Origin: Nitrospira sp.
GTDB taxonomy: Bacteria > Nitrospirota > Nitrospiria > Nitrospirales > Nitrospiraceae
Length of the DNA stretch: 64,000 nucleotides
Assembly (NCBI GenBank): GCA_029194675.1
Contig: JARFXP010000002.1
Coordinates: forward strand, 186,001 to 250,000
Direction: 5' to 3'
Part shown: positions 17,721 to 26,463 of the stretch, piece by piece
Numbering within the stretch: the stretch's first letter is position 1
Layout: the number at the start of each line of letters is the position of its first letter
Translations under genes and position numbers: made by a program
Notes under the pieces: generated by a model
What the model saw: only the letters and a program-made list of their open reading frames with translations
What the model was told of the DNA's origin: nothing
Databases searched by the model: none

Positions 17721-18619
17721 ACCAGTTCCCCCGGTTGGCCGTCACGGTGGTGACACCGAATCTCAACCTCGGCCCATATCTGTCCCAAACCGTGGAGTCG
17801 GTCTTGCGCAATCTCTCATCCGGTGACGAATACTTCATCATCGACGGCGGCTCGAAGGATGGGAGCGTCGATATCATTAAGCGGTATGAATCATGGCTGA
17901 CCGGTTGGGTCAGCGAGCCGGATCAAGGCTATGCGGACGCATTGGCGAAGGGGTTCGCCCGGGCGACAGGCGACGTTCTGTGTTGGATCAATTCCGGTGA
18001 TCTGTTGTTGCCGGGAGCTGTGGACGAAGCTCGACAAGCGTTGACTGACACCGGAGCCGATATGATTTTTGGGGATGATTTCTACGTCGATGAAGAAGGG
18101 CACGTGATTTGTTTCAGCAGGGGATATGTAAAAGCTCTTCAAAATGCCATGTTATACGGAGGATGGACGCCGCTCCAAGATGCGTGTTTTTGGCGGCGAG
18201 AGTTGTATGAGCGCGTCGGTGGGATGAATCCCGCTGTTCGGTATGCGGCGGACTTCGATCTGTTTCTTCGAATGGCGCTTCATGGAACATGCCGATATGT
18301 TCCTCTGACCTTCAGCGCGTTTCGCCGTCATGCCGGCCAGAAATCGATCTCCGGGTCTGATGTCTATCGGAGGGAACGGGAGGATCTCCGTCGCGCGGTG
18401 CTTGATGGATTGCCAGGGTCCAAATTGGGAAGATCTTTTCGTTGTGCTTGGTACGAGGCCGCGATCCGGTGGCGAGTGCATGTCTCCCAGCGACGTTGGC
18501 GGCGAGATGATCTTGTTGGACAGCCCGTTGAGGCGTTGCCGTGCCTCCAATATTGGCCGTTGGAAGCCGGCCCGAACCGACCCTGGCAAAAGAAAATAAC
18601 GCGCTGCGCCGACTTATGA
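17717..18619 (+). CDS. Glycosyltransferase family 2, with C-terminus running into an antiterminator remnant
   Basis: A 300-residue GT2 enzyme with AVTVVTPNLNLGPYLSQTVE, YFIIDGGSKDGSVDII, CWINSGDLLLPGAV and ADFDLFLRMALHG, an arrangement common in O-antigen transferases. About 24 C-terminal residues, from about 18548 to the stop at 18619, are read in a different frame across DNA homologous to the NusG-like gene at 11.4 kb. The original C-terminus has therefore probably been replaced. The start overlaps the previous stop by four bases. It may still be active, because the catalytic part lies upstream. Confidence 0.78.
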   Translation: MNQFPRLAVTVVTPNLNLGPYLSQTVESVLRNLSSGDEYFIIDGGSKDGSVDIIKRYESWLTGWVSEPDQGYADALAKGFARATGDVLCWINSGDLLLPGAVDEARQALTDTGADMIFGDDFYVDEEGHVICFSRGYVKALQNAMLYGGWTPLQDACFWRRELYERVGGMNPAVRYAADFDLFLRMALHGTCRYVPLTFSAFRRHAGQKSISGSDVYRREREDLRRAVLDGLPGSKLGRSFRCAWYEAAIRWRVHVSQRRWRRDDLVGQPVEALPCLQYWPLEAGPNRPWQKKITRCADL

Positions 18620-18785
18620 CAGGCTTCCTTCCTCATAATCGACCCCGACGGTTCCATGGAAGCATGGTGGCAGTCGTTCGTGGACCACTTCCAGGGAGTT
18701 CATGGACTTCTCTCACGGAAGGAAAAGCGACATTGCTTGGGCTGAGGGGTGCGACTTATTCAGCAGGTGGAGGTATCTGCGCGAG
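18548..18785 (+). pseudogene. Degraded second copy of the NusG/UpxY antiterminator (C-terminal part)
   Basis: In one frame this reads GSRPEP, NALRRLM and VVRGPLPG. These align with GSRPEP, DALRRLM and VVRGPLQG of the intact antiterminator at 11428-11940. A 19-base identical stretch, acggaaggaaaagcgacat, occurs at 18715-18733 and 11844-11862. The frame shifts after VVRGPLPG, there is no start and no N-terminal domain, so it cannot make a functional protein. It overlaps the 3' end of the GT2 gene and lies just before the MNT-HEPN pair. Confidence 0.8.
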
Positions 18786-18792
18786 GTGATGC

Positions 18793-19290
18793 GTGGGTGA
18801 TCTAAAAGAAGCATTCGCCGCTGTAGTGGACCGGACGGTTTCTGCCGCTCGATCCTTTTACGGTGATCGGCTCATCTCGGTCGTGCTCTATGGATCGGTG
18901 GCACGCGGCACGATGCGGCATGACTCCGACGTGGATCTGTTGATCGTGGCGGATGCTCTTCCCAACGGCCGATTGAATCGGGTTCGCGAATTCGAGACTG
19001 TTGAAGAATCGTTGAAGGAGGCTTTCAGGAGAGCAGCGGCCTGTGGCGTTCATACCTCCCTGTCACCCGTCTTCAAAACCGCTCACGAAGTTCAGGCTGG
19101 GAGTCCGCTATTTCTGGATATGGTTGAAGATGCCCTGGTGCTCTACGATCGAAGCGGATTTTTTGCGAACGAACTTACTCGTCTCCGGAGCAAGCTCACT
19201 CAACTCGGCGCCAAACGGGTCTGGAAGGGCAATGCCTGGTATTGGGATCTCAAGCCGGACTATCGTCCCGGTGAGGTGTTCGAGCTGTGA
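18793..19290 (+). CDS. MNT-domain nucleotidyltransferase (antitoxin-type)
   Basis: A 165-residue protein from a GTG start. VVLYGSVARGTMRHDSDVDLLIV is the DNA polymerase-beta-like nucleotidyltransferase signature (GS followed by a DxD metal site). Proteins of this size next to HEPN genes are minimal nucleotidyltransferases that act as antitoxins, in some systems by AMPylating the HEPN partner. It overlaps the HEPN start by four bases. Unlike the MNT genes at 41-42 kb, the partner here looks whole. Confidence 0.85.
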   Translation: MGDLKEAFAAVVDRTVSAARSFYGDRLISVVLYGSVARGTMRHDSDVDLLIVADALPNGRLNRVREFETVEESLKEAFRRAAACGVHTSLSPVFKTAHEVQAGSPLFLDMVEDALVLYDRSGFFANELTRLRSKLTQLGAKRVWKGNAWYWDLKPDYRPGEVFEL

Positions 19291-19697
19291 CGAATGAATC
19301 CTTGGCCAAGAGCTATCTAAGGAAGGCCTCAGATCGTTTGGATGTGCTTGATGTGCTGCTCAAGAAAGGAGCGTATTCAGACGTTGTGCGGGAGGCGCAG
19401 GAATTGGTGGAATTGGCGCTGAAGGGCATGCTGAGAACGATCGGCATCGAACCGCCGAAGCTTCATGATGTCGGAGGTTTGCTACTCGAGCATCGAGAAC
19501 GATTTCCTATGGACGTCCAAGCACAACTGGCGGACCTGGCGGATATTTCAAAGCGGTTGCGTAAAGAACGAGAGCTAGCCTTCTATGGAGATATCGATTT
19601 TATTCCCACGGAGGAGTATTCAGCGGAGGACGCGCGGAAAGCTCGGCAAGAAGCGCAACGGGTCCTTGAAACGGCGAAGTGCGCTATTCGCATGTAA
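19287..19697 (+). CDS. HEPN-domain protein (toxin-type)
   Basis: A 136-residue all-helical HEPN protein: SYLRKASDRLDVLDVLLKKG, the VVREAQELVELALKGML helix and KRLRKERELAFYGD, which sits where many family members carry the R-x4-6-H RNase motif (here ending in tyrosine). HEPN toxins are RNases; this one may be regulatory rather than strongly active. It is translationally coupled to the MNT gene through GTGA. Confidence 0.82.
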   Translation: MTNESLAKSYLRKASDRLDVLDVLLKKGAYSDVVREAQELVELALKGMLRTIGIEPPKLHDVGGLLLEHRERFPMDVQAQLADLADISKRLRKERELAFYGDIDFIPTEEYSAEDARKARQEAQRVLETAKCAIRM

Positions 19698-19955
19698 AGA
19701 GGACACACCCCGCTCGCGATGCATCGGAGTCAGCTGCTGAAAGCCGCAGTATGTGATACCGCGAAAAGCTATGTGAACCTTTCCAAGATTTGCTCAATGT
19801 ACGGGAATACCGTTGTAGAGGGGATGCGGCTACGCGTGGGTGTCGGGGTGGTCCTTCGAGGATCGGGGATTTGCCCAAAACTATTAGCAAATCTTCATCT
19901 CTCACCGTCGTTTTCGGACTGCCTCTAATAGGATAGTCGCTTTGCCACCGCCGTC
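19698..19955. other. Intergenic gap without a recognisable gene
   Basis: 258 bases between the HEPN gene and the DUF268 gene. An open frame on the + strand (19719-19928) has no recognisable domain and no convincing ribosome site. No clear terminator hairpin or promoter was found. Confidence 0.5.
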
Positions 19956-20720
19956 GTGAGACATCGTTTCCGCAACAGTGCGATCGTGCGGTGGGGTGCA
20001 GCGTTTTTTGGCCCCCACTTCTTTACCAGCCTTGGAGCATTGCCTCGCTATCTCGTGGAATGGAACATCTATAATAAGAAGGCCGCCACACAACTGATTT
20101 CCTTCCGAGATTCGTACCCATGCCTTGCTGATCGTGTCGTGGCCACGCCGTTTGATCCGCACTATTTCTTTCAGGCCGCGTGGCTCGCGCGGCGATTGCA
20201 TGAGAAGAAGCCCTCGCTCCATGTCGATGTCGGTTCAAGTGTCATGATGATGAACGTGTTGAGTGCCGGTGCGAAGACGGTTTTTGTTGACTATCGGCCT
20301 CTTCGAGTCCAGCTCTCAAACTTCCTTCCGCTCGGTGGGGATATTATTCGGTTACCCTTCCACACCGGAAGCATCACGTCATTGTCGTGCCTCCATGTCC
20401 TCGAACATGTCGGACTTGGTCGGTATGGGGACCCCATCAATCCGGCTGGGAGCCTTCTGGCTGCTGCAGAGCTACAGCGTGTTTTGGAGCCTGGCGGAAC
20501 GTTGTTTCTATCGGTGCCGCTCGGACGTGAGCGGGTTTGTTTCAACGCGCATCGAGTATTCTCGTCTAGCACGGTCAGCGGGTTCTTCCGGGAGCTCCAG
20601 CTCGAAGCTTTTTCGCTTGTTGACGATGCCGGACAGTTCAACGAGGGGGTTCCATCGGAAGCTGCCGCCGATCTCGACTATGGGTGCGGACTTTTTGAGT
20701 TTGTGAAGGTACGTGAGTAA
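19956..20720 (+). CDS. DUF268 family protein, probable SAM-dependent methyltransferase
   Basis: A 254-residue protein from a GTG start. Residues 85-180 look like a methyltransferase fold (HVDVGSSVMMMNVL, LSCLHVLEHVGLGRYGDP, LQRVLEPGGTLFLSVPLG). The block HVLEHVGLGRYGDP and the ending DYGCGLFEF are the marks of DUF268, a family of unknown substrate frequently found in polysaccharide clusters. It overlaps the next methyltransferase gene by eight bases. Confidence 0.78.
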   Translation: MRHRFRNSAIVRWGAAFFGPHFFTSLGALPRYLVEWNIYNKKAATQLISFRDSYPCLADRVVATPFDPHYFFQAAWLARRLHEKKPSLHVDVGSSVMMMNVLSAGAKTVFVDYRPLRVQLSNFLPLGGDIIRLPFHTGSITSLSCLHVLEHVGLGRYGDPINPAGSLLAAAELQRVLEPGGTLFLSVPLGRERVCFNAHRVFSSSTVSGFFRELQLEAFSLVDDAGQFNEGVPSEAAADLDYGCGLFEFVKVRE

Positions 20721-21456
20721 CGGTCTGCGGGCCTGGCTGGCTCAGAGTGAATTGTTGGCCTATAACGTGGTGCGGCGCGATCGTTGGATTGCGCAACAGG
20801 CGTCGCTGGTGCCGAGTGGGACGAGAGTGCTGGATGTCGGTGCCGGCTCCTGTCCCTATCGTGCGTTGTTCACACACTGCGACTACCGCACGCAGGACCT
20901 CGCCCCGTTGCGGGGTGACCAGCTGAGACATGGCGGCTATGGAGTGCTCGACTTCGTGTCGGATGTGACCGCCATCCCGGTACCTGACGGCAGCTTTGGA
21001 GTTGCGCTCTGTACAGAGGTGCTGGAGCATCATCCCGAGCCCATCCGGGTAGTCTACGAATTAGCGAGGATTCTTCAGCCGGGGGGAATACTCATTCTCA
21101 CCGCGCCGCTTGGATCAGGAATACATCAAGAGCCCTACCATTACTACGGCGGTTATACACCCTGGTGGTACGAACGCTTTCTTAAGGCGGCCGGATTCGA
21201 GGAAATCAATATTGAACCGAACGAGGGCTCGTTTCGATTTTTTGGGCAGGAATCCTTAAGGTTTATTCAAACAACCGGTCCGTTGAGCTCGCTTCCGGTG
21301 AGTATTCGGCTGCTCTGGTTTCCGATGTGGATCGTGTTGTTTCCTGTCCTCGGCTTGGTCGTTCCCGTGTGCTGCAAATGGCTGGATAAGTTCGACCGCG
21401 AGAGGCGTTTTACAGTCGGCTACCATGTCACGGCGCGGCGGGCTGGGTCGGCGTGA
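20713..21456 (+). CDS. Class I SAM-dependent methyltransferase with C-terminal hydrophobic helix
   Basis: A 247-residue protein from a GTG start with motif I VLDVGAGSCPYRALF, VALCTEVLEHHPEPIRVV and LARILQPGGILILTAPLGSG. The C-terminus has a strongly hydrophobic stretch (IRLLWFPMWIVLFPVLGLVVPV) that could anchor it to the membrane. It overlaps the DUF268 gene, so the two may act on the same sugar or lipid-linked glycan. Confidence 0.82.
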   Translation: MSNGLRAWLAQSELLAYNVVRRDRWIAQQASLVPSGTRVLDVGAGSCPYRALFTHCDYRTQDLAPLRGDQLRHGGYGVLDFVSDVTAIPVPDGSFGVALCTEVLEHHPEPIRVVYELARILQPGGILILTAPLGSGIHQEPYHYYGGYTPWWYERFLKAAGFEEINIEPNEGSFRFFGQESLRFIQTTGPLSSLPVSIRLLWFPMWIVLFPVLGLVVPVCCKWLDKFDRERRFTVGYHVTARRAGSA

Positions 21457-21460
21457 TGTC

Positions 21461-22663
21461 ATGAAAATCTTGTGCGTATTGGGAGAGCATGCCTACGGCG
21501 ACCCCTCACGCGGAGAAGGCCCAGAATACGCGAACTTTCTTCCTGGTTTGCGGCGTTTAGGGCATCAGGTTCACTTCTTCGAGTCGTTGTCCCGCACACT
21601 GTACGATGATTTTTCTCGCTTGAATCAAGCATTGTTGAAACGTGTGGAGGAGACGAGCCCGGATGTCCTTTTCTGCGTTCTGATGCACTATGAAGTCTGG
21701 ACCGAGACCATCCGTGCGATCCGGAACAAGGGGGCCTGGGTCGTCAATTGGTCGACCGATGATTCCTGGAAATATCGGATGTTCTCCAGGCTGATCGGTT
21801 CGGAATTCGATCTCTTTATGACGACCTACCCGCAGATGATCGAACGCTACCATCAAGACGGCATCAACTCAGTCTGTCTTTCTCAGTGGGCGGCCAATGC
21901 CGATACCTTGATGTTCCCCTTGCCGGCTGCTGCCTGTCGATATCCTGTGAGCTTTGTCGGGGCAGCGTATGGGAATCGCCGAGCCATGATCGCCAGGCTT
22001 CGTCACGAAGGCATCGAGGTCGCCTGTTTCGGCCATGGATGGCCGGAAGGTCCCGTTGAAACCAAGCGCATGGGGGAAATCATTCGCGAATCGCAGATCA
22101 GCCTTAATTTCAGCGATGGAGCGCACGGTCGTTCTGATTCTGTAAATCGACAGATCAAGGCACGTATTTTTGAAGTGCCGGGATATGGAGGCTGTCTTCT
22201 GACTGAGAAGACCCCGAACCTCGATCAGTATTTCCACATCGGGGAAGAAGTTCTGACCTTCGAAGGTGCCAACGAGGTGGTCGAACAGGTCAAATCGCTG
22301 CTCTCTCATCCTGAGCGGCGAGATGAGATTGCGCGACGCGGCTTTGAGCGAGTGCGACGAGACCATACCTATGAGCGACGCTTTGAGGAGATACTGGCCG
22401 AACTCAACGAACGTGCGGCACGACGACCTCAACGGCCGATCGACTGGACGACGTTTGAGGCGGCGGCTGATCGCCACAGCCTAAGTCCTGCGCTGAAGCT
22501 GATCCGATCTTTTCTGGTCGGCGCCGCGTCTGTGATGTTCGGCAAGCGACGGGGTCCGCGCGCTGCACGTCGGCTGACCTTCGAACTCTCCTGGCGTTTG
22601 CGAGGGGCCTGGACCTACGGGGCTGCCGGCTGGCCTGGTCGGATGTTTTACAGGGAAAGTTGA
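21461..22663 (+). CDS. CgeB-like glycosyltransferase
   Basis: A 400-residue protein resembling the CgeB family (DUF3880 N-terminal part plus a Glyco_trans_1-like C-terminal part). ILCVLGEHAYGDPSRGEGPEYANFLPGLRRLGH opens the fold, WSTDDSWKYRMF lies in the middle, and FEVPGYGGCLLTEKTPNL with a downstream HTYERRFEEIL is the donor-site end. The ATG at 21461 lies five bases after the previous stop; an in-frame start at 21425 would overlap that gene. It probably acts in O-chain assembly. Confidence 0.8.
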   Translation: MKILCVLGEHAYGDPSRGEGPEYANFLPGLRRLGHQVHFFESLSRTLYDDFSRLNQALLKRVEETSPDVLFCVLMHYEVWTETIRAIRNKGAWVVNWSTDDSWKYRMFSRLIGSEFDLFMTTYPQMIERYHQDGINSVCLSQWAANADTLMFPLPAAACRYPVSFVGAAYGNRRAMIARLRHEGIEVACFGHGWPEGPVETKRMGEIIRESQISLNFSDGAHGRSDSVNRQIKARIFEVPGYGGCLLTEKTPNLDQYFHIGEEVLTFEGANEVVEQVKSLLSHPERRDEIARRGFERVRRDHTYERRFEEILAELNERAARRPQRPIDWTTFEAAADRHSLSPALKLIRSFLVGAASVMFGKRRGPRAARRLTFELSWRLRGAWTYGAAGWPGRMFYRES

Positions 22664-23554
22664 TTGAACGCACGGCCTCTGGTTACTGTTGCGATGTCGG
22701 CGTACAACGCGTCCGGGACGATTGACGTTGCCTTGCGGTCCATTCTGACCCAAACGTATCAAGACTGGGAATTGATCGTCGTCGACGATGGCTCGACTGA
22801 TCGGACCGCAGAGAGCATATCGCATGTGAAGGATTCCCGAATCCGATTCATTCAAGAGCCGTCAGGGAATCTGGGCCTCGCTGCACGGTTGAATCAATGT
22901 GTGCGCCTTGCCAGGGGACAGTATGTCGCCAGAATGGATGCCGACGACGTGGCGTATCCGCAGCGTCTTGAACGGCAGGTTCAGTTCCTTGAAGAGCATC
23001 GCGGAATCGATCTGCTGGGAACCGGTGCGGTGATTTTCAAGGGGGAAGGCGAGGTCATCGGTTGCTATCCAACGGCAAGCTCACACGAGGCCATTTGTCG
23101 ACGACCATGGTGGGGGTTTCCGCTTGCCCATCCGACTTGGATGGGCAAGCGGACCTGGTTCTTATCTCATCCCTATTCCGACGAAGATACCCGGTGCGAA
23201 GATCAAGCGCTCCTTCTTCAAAGTTTTTCTTACAGTCGCTTTGCGGCGTTGGAGGAGGTTCTCTTAGGTTACCGTGTGGCCGGCATCGAAGCTGGAAAAT
23301 TGAGCCGTGGTCGGCTGAACTATTGTCGTCGGCTCCTTGCCGGAGTGAAGAACCTTCCCTCGTTCGGCTGGGCGCTGAAGGGGCTCGGCATGCATGGTGC
23401 TGCTATGGCAAGAGATGTCATGCTCAACTTAAGCGGCACGATCGAAAAGGAATCTCGTGAGTCGTGGGCGCCTGCCGGTCGGGCAGAGAGAGAACAGTGG
23501 CAATCTATATGGACTCGGGTGTCGCTAGAACGTCCTGTCTTTACTGATGCGTGA
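22664..23554 (+). CDS. Glycosyltransferase family 2
   Basis: A 296-residue GT2 enzyme starting at TTG directly after the preceding stop. VTVAMSAYNASGTIDVALRS, WELIVVDDGSTDRTAES and the ARMDADDVAYPQRLERQV segment carry the nucleotide-sugar-binding DxD. The C-terminal third has no clear domain. It is a typical rhamnosyl/hexosyl-type transferase of O-antigen clusters; the donor is unknown. Confidence 0.86.
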   Translation: MNARPLVTVAMSAYNASGTIDVALRSILTQTYQDWELIVVDDGSTDRTAESISHVKDSRIRFIQEPSGNLGLAARLNQCVRLARGQYVARMDADDVAYPQRLERQVQFLEEHRGIDLLGTGAVIFKGEGEVIGCYPTASSHEAICRRPWWGFPLAHPTWMGKRTWFLSHPYSDEDTRCEDQALLLQSFSYSRFAALEEVLLGYRVAGIEAGKLSRGRLNYCRRLLAGVKNLPSFGWALKGLGMHGAAMARDVMLNLSGTIEKESRESWAPAGRAEREQWQSIWTRVSLERPVFTDA

Positions 23555-23587
23555 CGATCGGGCGCGAAGGAGGGCGCATAGGCGATT

Positions 23588-24490
23588 GTGGCTGATTTTG
23601 AAGTAACGAACCGTCCATCCTTGCAGCTTCGTCACGGACTGGAGGAGAACGCAGTATTGGTGGGTCGCAATATCGACCATGAGACGGTGCAAGGGTTTGG
23701 GGATGAGTGGACCCGATTCGATCAGCGCCGGCTCGACGAAGCCGAGCTGGCGCAGTTGTTTGATCGATATTTCCGCATTTTCCCCTGGCATCTATTGCCC
23801 GACCATGCGCACGGGTTCGACCTCGGCTGCGGAAGCGGCCGCTGGGCAAGACTGGTGGCGCCAAGAGTAGGTCGGCTTCATTGCATTGATGCCAGCGAGG
23901 CTGCCATTGCGGTTGCCCGGGAGAATCTACACGAGGCACCCAATTGCGAGTTTCATGTGGCCTCGGTGGACCGATTACCATCGGCCGTAAGATTGATGGA
24001 TTTCGGTTACTCGCTGGGAGTTTTGCACCATATTCCTGATACCGAAGCGGCGTTACAGGCTTGTGTCGAACGACTCAAACATGGGGCGCCGTTTCTCCTC
24101 TATCTCTATTATGCATTCGACAATCGGCCCTGGTGGTTTCGTCTCCTGTGGCGGGTCAGTGAAGTGGCTCGGCAGAACGTTTCCCGGATGCCGATGAGAT
24201 TGAGGTATGTGGCGAGCCAGGTGATGGCCTCGACGATCTATTATCCCCTGGCTCGACTCTGTTGGTTCTTGGAACAAATAGGGTTGAAGGTCGAGGGCTT
24301 TCCTTTATCGGCTTATCGTTCGCAATCGTTTTATGTCATGCGTACGGATGCGCTTGACCGGTTTGGGACCAGGCTTGAACAGCGGTTTACGGCAGTTCAG
24401 ATTCGTCGGATGATGGAACGAGCCGGCCTTGATCGGATTACGTTCAGCGATTCCATTCCGTACTGGTGTGCCGTGGGCTTTAAGAAGTAG
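23588..24490 (+). CDS. Class I SAM-dependent methyltransferase
   Basis: A 300-residue protein from a GTG start. The N-terminal half binds SAM: GFDLGCGSGRWARLVAPRV (motif I), CIDASEAAIAVARENL, YSLGVLHHIPDTEAALQ. The region after 150 (FRLLWRVSEVARQNVSRMPM and a hydrophobic stretch near STIYYPLARLCWFLEQIG) is typical of a branch of these proteins near asnB genes. It precedes the asparagine synthase by five bases. Confidence 0.83.
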   Translation: MADFEVTNRPSLQLRHGLEENAVLVGRNIDHETVQGFGDEWTRFDQRRLDEAELAQLFDRYFRIFPWHLLPDHAHGFDLGCGSGRWARLVAPRVGRLHCIDASEAAIAVARENLHEAPNCEFHVASVDRLPSAVRLMDFGYSLGVLHHIPDTEAALQACVERLKHGAPFLLYLYYAFDNRPWWFRLLWRVSEVARQNVSRMPMRLRYVASQVMASTIYYPLARLCWFLEQIGLKVEGFPLSAYRSQSFYVMRTDALDRFGTRLEQRFTAVQIRRMMERAGLDRITFSDSIPYWCAVGFKK

Positions 24491-24495
24491 CCAAG

Positions 24496-26463
24496 ATGTG
24501 TGGTATTGCCGGAATGATGTTCCATCGAGGCTCTGAGCTCGGTCGTACTGTTTCAGGAATGACCGAGATGATCCGCTATCGAGGTCCTGACAATTCGGGA
24601 GTGTGGTGCGATGCCGACAGCGGCCTTGCTCTTGGCCATGCCCGCCTGTCGATCCTGGATCTGTCTCCCGCCGGTCATCAGCCCATGGAATCGGCTTCCG
24701 GTCGATATGTCATCGTTTTCAACGGTGAAATCTACAATCATCTGGAGCTTCGAGGGCAGCTCACGGGCCTACCGTGGCGCGGGCATTCGGACACCGAGAC
24801 GCTCCTGGCGGCCTTCGAAACGTGGGGTGTGGAAAAAGCGCTTCAGGCTACCGTGGGGATGTTTGCTTTGGCTCTATGGGATCGCGTCGAGCGGCGTCTA
24901 GTCCTGGCTCGTGACCGGATCGGAGAGAAGCCGCTCTACTACGGGTGGTCCAACGGGACGTTCCTCTTTGCTTCGGAGCTGAAGGCGTTGGAAGCCTACC
25001 CAGGCTGGCGCGGTGAAATCGATCGGGGGGCCTTGGCCTTACTCATGCGCTATGCCTACGTGCCGTTACCGTACTCGATCTACACCGGCATTCGAAAACT
25101 CTTACCTGGAACGTATGCGACGATTTCTCCCACCTTTGCAGCGGGCTACTGGCCGGAACCCACCGCCTATTGGTCTGCGGCGGCGGTCGCGAGCCAGGCC
25201 CGTCGATGGGATTGGACCGATAGTATGGCTGCGGATGAGTTGAACCGGTTATTGAGTGGGGCCGTCAAGGGACAAATGGTTGCCGATGTGCCTCTCGGCG
25301 CGCTTCTATCCGGCGGGATTGATTCTTCGACCGTGGTGGCCCTCATGCAGGCACAGTCCTCTCGTCTGGTCAAGACCTTCTCGATAGGTTTCCATGAAGA
25401 TGACTATAATGAAGCGCCTGGAGCGAAGGCCGTCGCCGAACACCTGGGAACCGACCATACCGAATTCTATGTGAGTCCGGCCGACGCGTTGGCGGTGATT
25501 CCGCTCCTGCCGTCGATGTATGACGAACCATTCGGCGATTCGTCCGCCATTCCAACCCATCTTGTCGCCGGCTTGGCCAAGCAGCAGGTCACAGTTGCGC
25601 TTTCCGGGGATGGGGGAGATGAGTTATTCGGTGGCTACAATCGGTATTCCTGGGGAGGATCGATCTGGCGTCGCATCGCAGGAGTGCCAGCTTCTATGAG
25701 AGCGATCGCGGCCTGTGCTTTGACGGTACCGTCGCCCGAGCAGTGGGATAGGATCGGCAGAATACTGAGGAAAGGGCTCCCGGCTTCCCTCCATCTGTCG
25801 ACCCTCGGGGAGAAGGTTCATAAACTTGCCGCAGTTTTGGATTCGGCTAGTCAGACGGAATTGTATCGGCGGCTTGTATCGCTACAACGAGAGACCGCTT
25901 CCTTGGTCCTCGGCACTCAGGACAAACCGATTTGGGCTGACGCCCAAACGCAACAACTGGGGGGCGAAGATTTCAGCGAAGCGATGATGCTCCACGATTT
26001 GGTCGGATACTTGACCGATGATATCTTGGCCAAGGTCGATCGGGCCGCGATGGCGGTCAGCCTGGAAACCAGGATGCCGTTGCTGGACCATCGCGTCGTG
26101 GAGTTTTCCTGGAGTCTCCCTCTTTCGATGAAGATCAGGTCGGAAGGCCAAGGGAAATGGCTGCTTCGACAGGTTCTGTATCGCTATGTCCCGAAATATC
26201 TGGTTGAACGACCCAAGATGGGTTTTGGCATTCCGTTGGACTCTTGGCTCCGAGGCAGTTTGAGGGATTGGGCCGAGGCGTTGTTGGAGGAGTCTCGGCT
26301 CAAGCGTGAAGGATATTTCGATCCGGGTCTGATTCGAACGAAATGGCGGGAGCATCTCTCGGGTCGACGCAATTGGCAGTATTGGCTCTGGAACGTCTTG
26401 GTGTTTCAAGTCTGGTTGAGTGCTCATGCGCGATCGCCCTCGGCTGCTGTATCTTATCACTGA
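24496..26463 (+). CDS. asnB: Asparagine synthase (glutamine-hydrolysing)
   Basis: A 655-residue class II glutamine amidotransferase. The nucleophile is Cys2 of MCGIAGMMFH, followed by the glutaminase domain (FNGEIYNHLELR, RDRIGEKPLYYG). The synthetase domain has the PP-loop LLSGGIDSSTVVALM and SGDGGDELFGGYNRY. In polysaccharide clusters such enzymes are thought to amidate uronic acid or similar sugar carboxyl groups rather than make free asparagine. The gene ends inside the start of the next glycosyltransferase. Confidence 0.93.
   Translation: MCGIAGMMFHRGSELGRTVSGMTEMIRYRGPDNSGVWCDADSGLALGHARLSILDLSPAGHQPMESASGRYVIVFNGEIYNHLELRGQLTGLPWRGHSDTETLLAAFETWGVEKALQATVGMFALALWDRVERRLVLARDRIGEKPLYYGWSNGTFLFASELKALEAYPGWRGEIDRGALALLMRYAYVPLPYSIYTGIRKLLPGTYATISPTFAAGYWPEPTAYWSAAAVASQARRWDWTDSMAADELNRLLSGAVKGQMVADVPLGALLSGGIDSSTVVALMQAQSSRLVKTFSIGFHEDDYNEAPGAKAVAEHLGTDHTEFYVSPADALAVIPLLPSMYDEPFGDSSAIPTHLVAGLAKQQVTVALSGDGGDELFGGYNRYSWGGSIWRRIAGVPASMRAIAACALTVPSPEQWDRIGRILRKGLPASLHLSTLGEKVHKLAAVLDSASQTELYRRLVSLQRETASLVLGTQDKPIWADAQTQQLGGEDFSEAMMLHDLVGYLTDDILAKVDRAAMAVSLETRMPLLDHRVVEFSWSLPLSMKIRSEGQGKWLLRQVLYRYVPKYLVERPKMGFGIPLDSWLRGSLRDWAEALLEESRLKREGYFDPGLIRTKWREHLSGRRNWQYWLWNVLVFQVWLSAHARSPSAAVSYH

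Noticed and set aside
19719..19928. Small + strand frame of 69 codons after the HEPN gene
   Set aside because: No domain, biased composition and no ribosome site; treated as non-coding.
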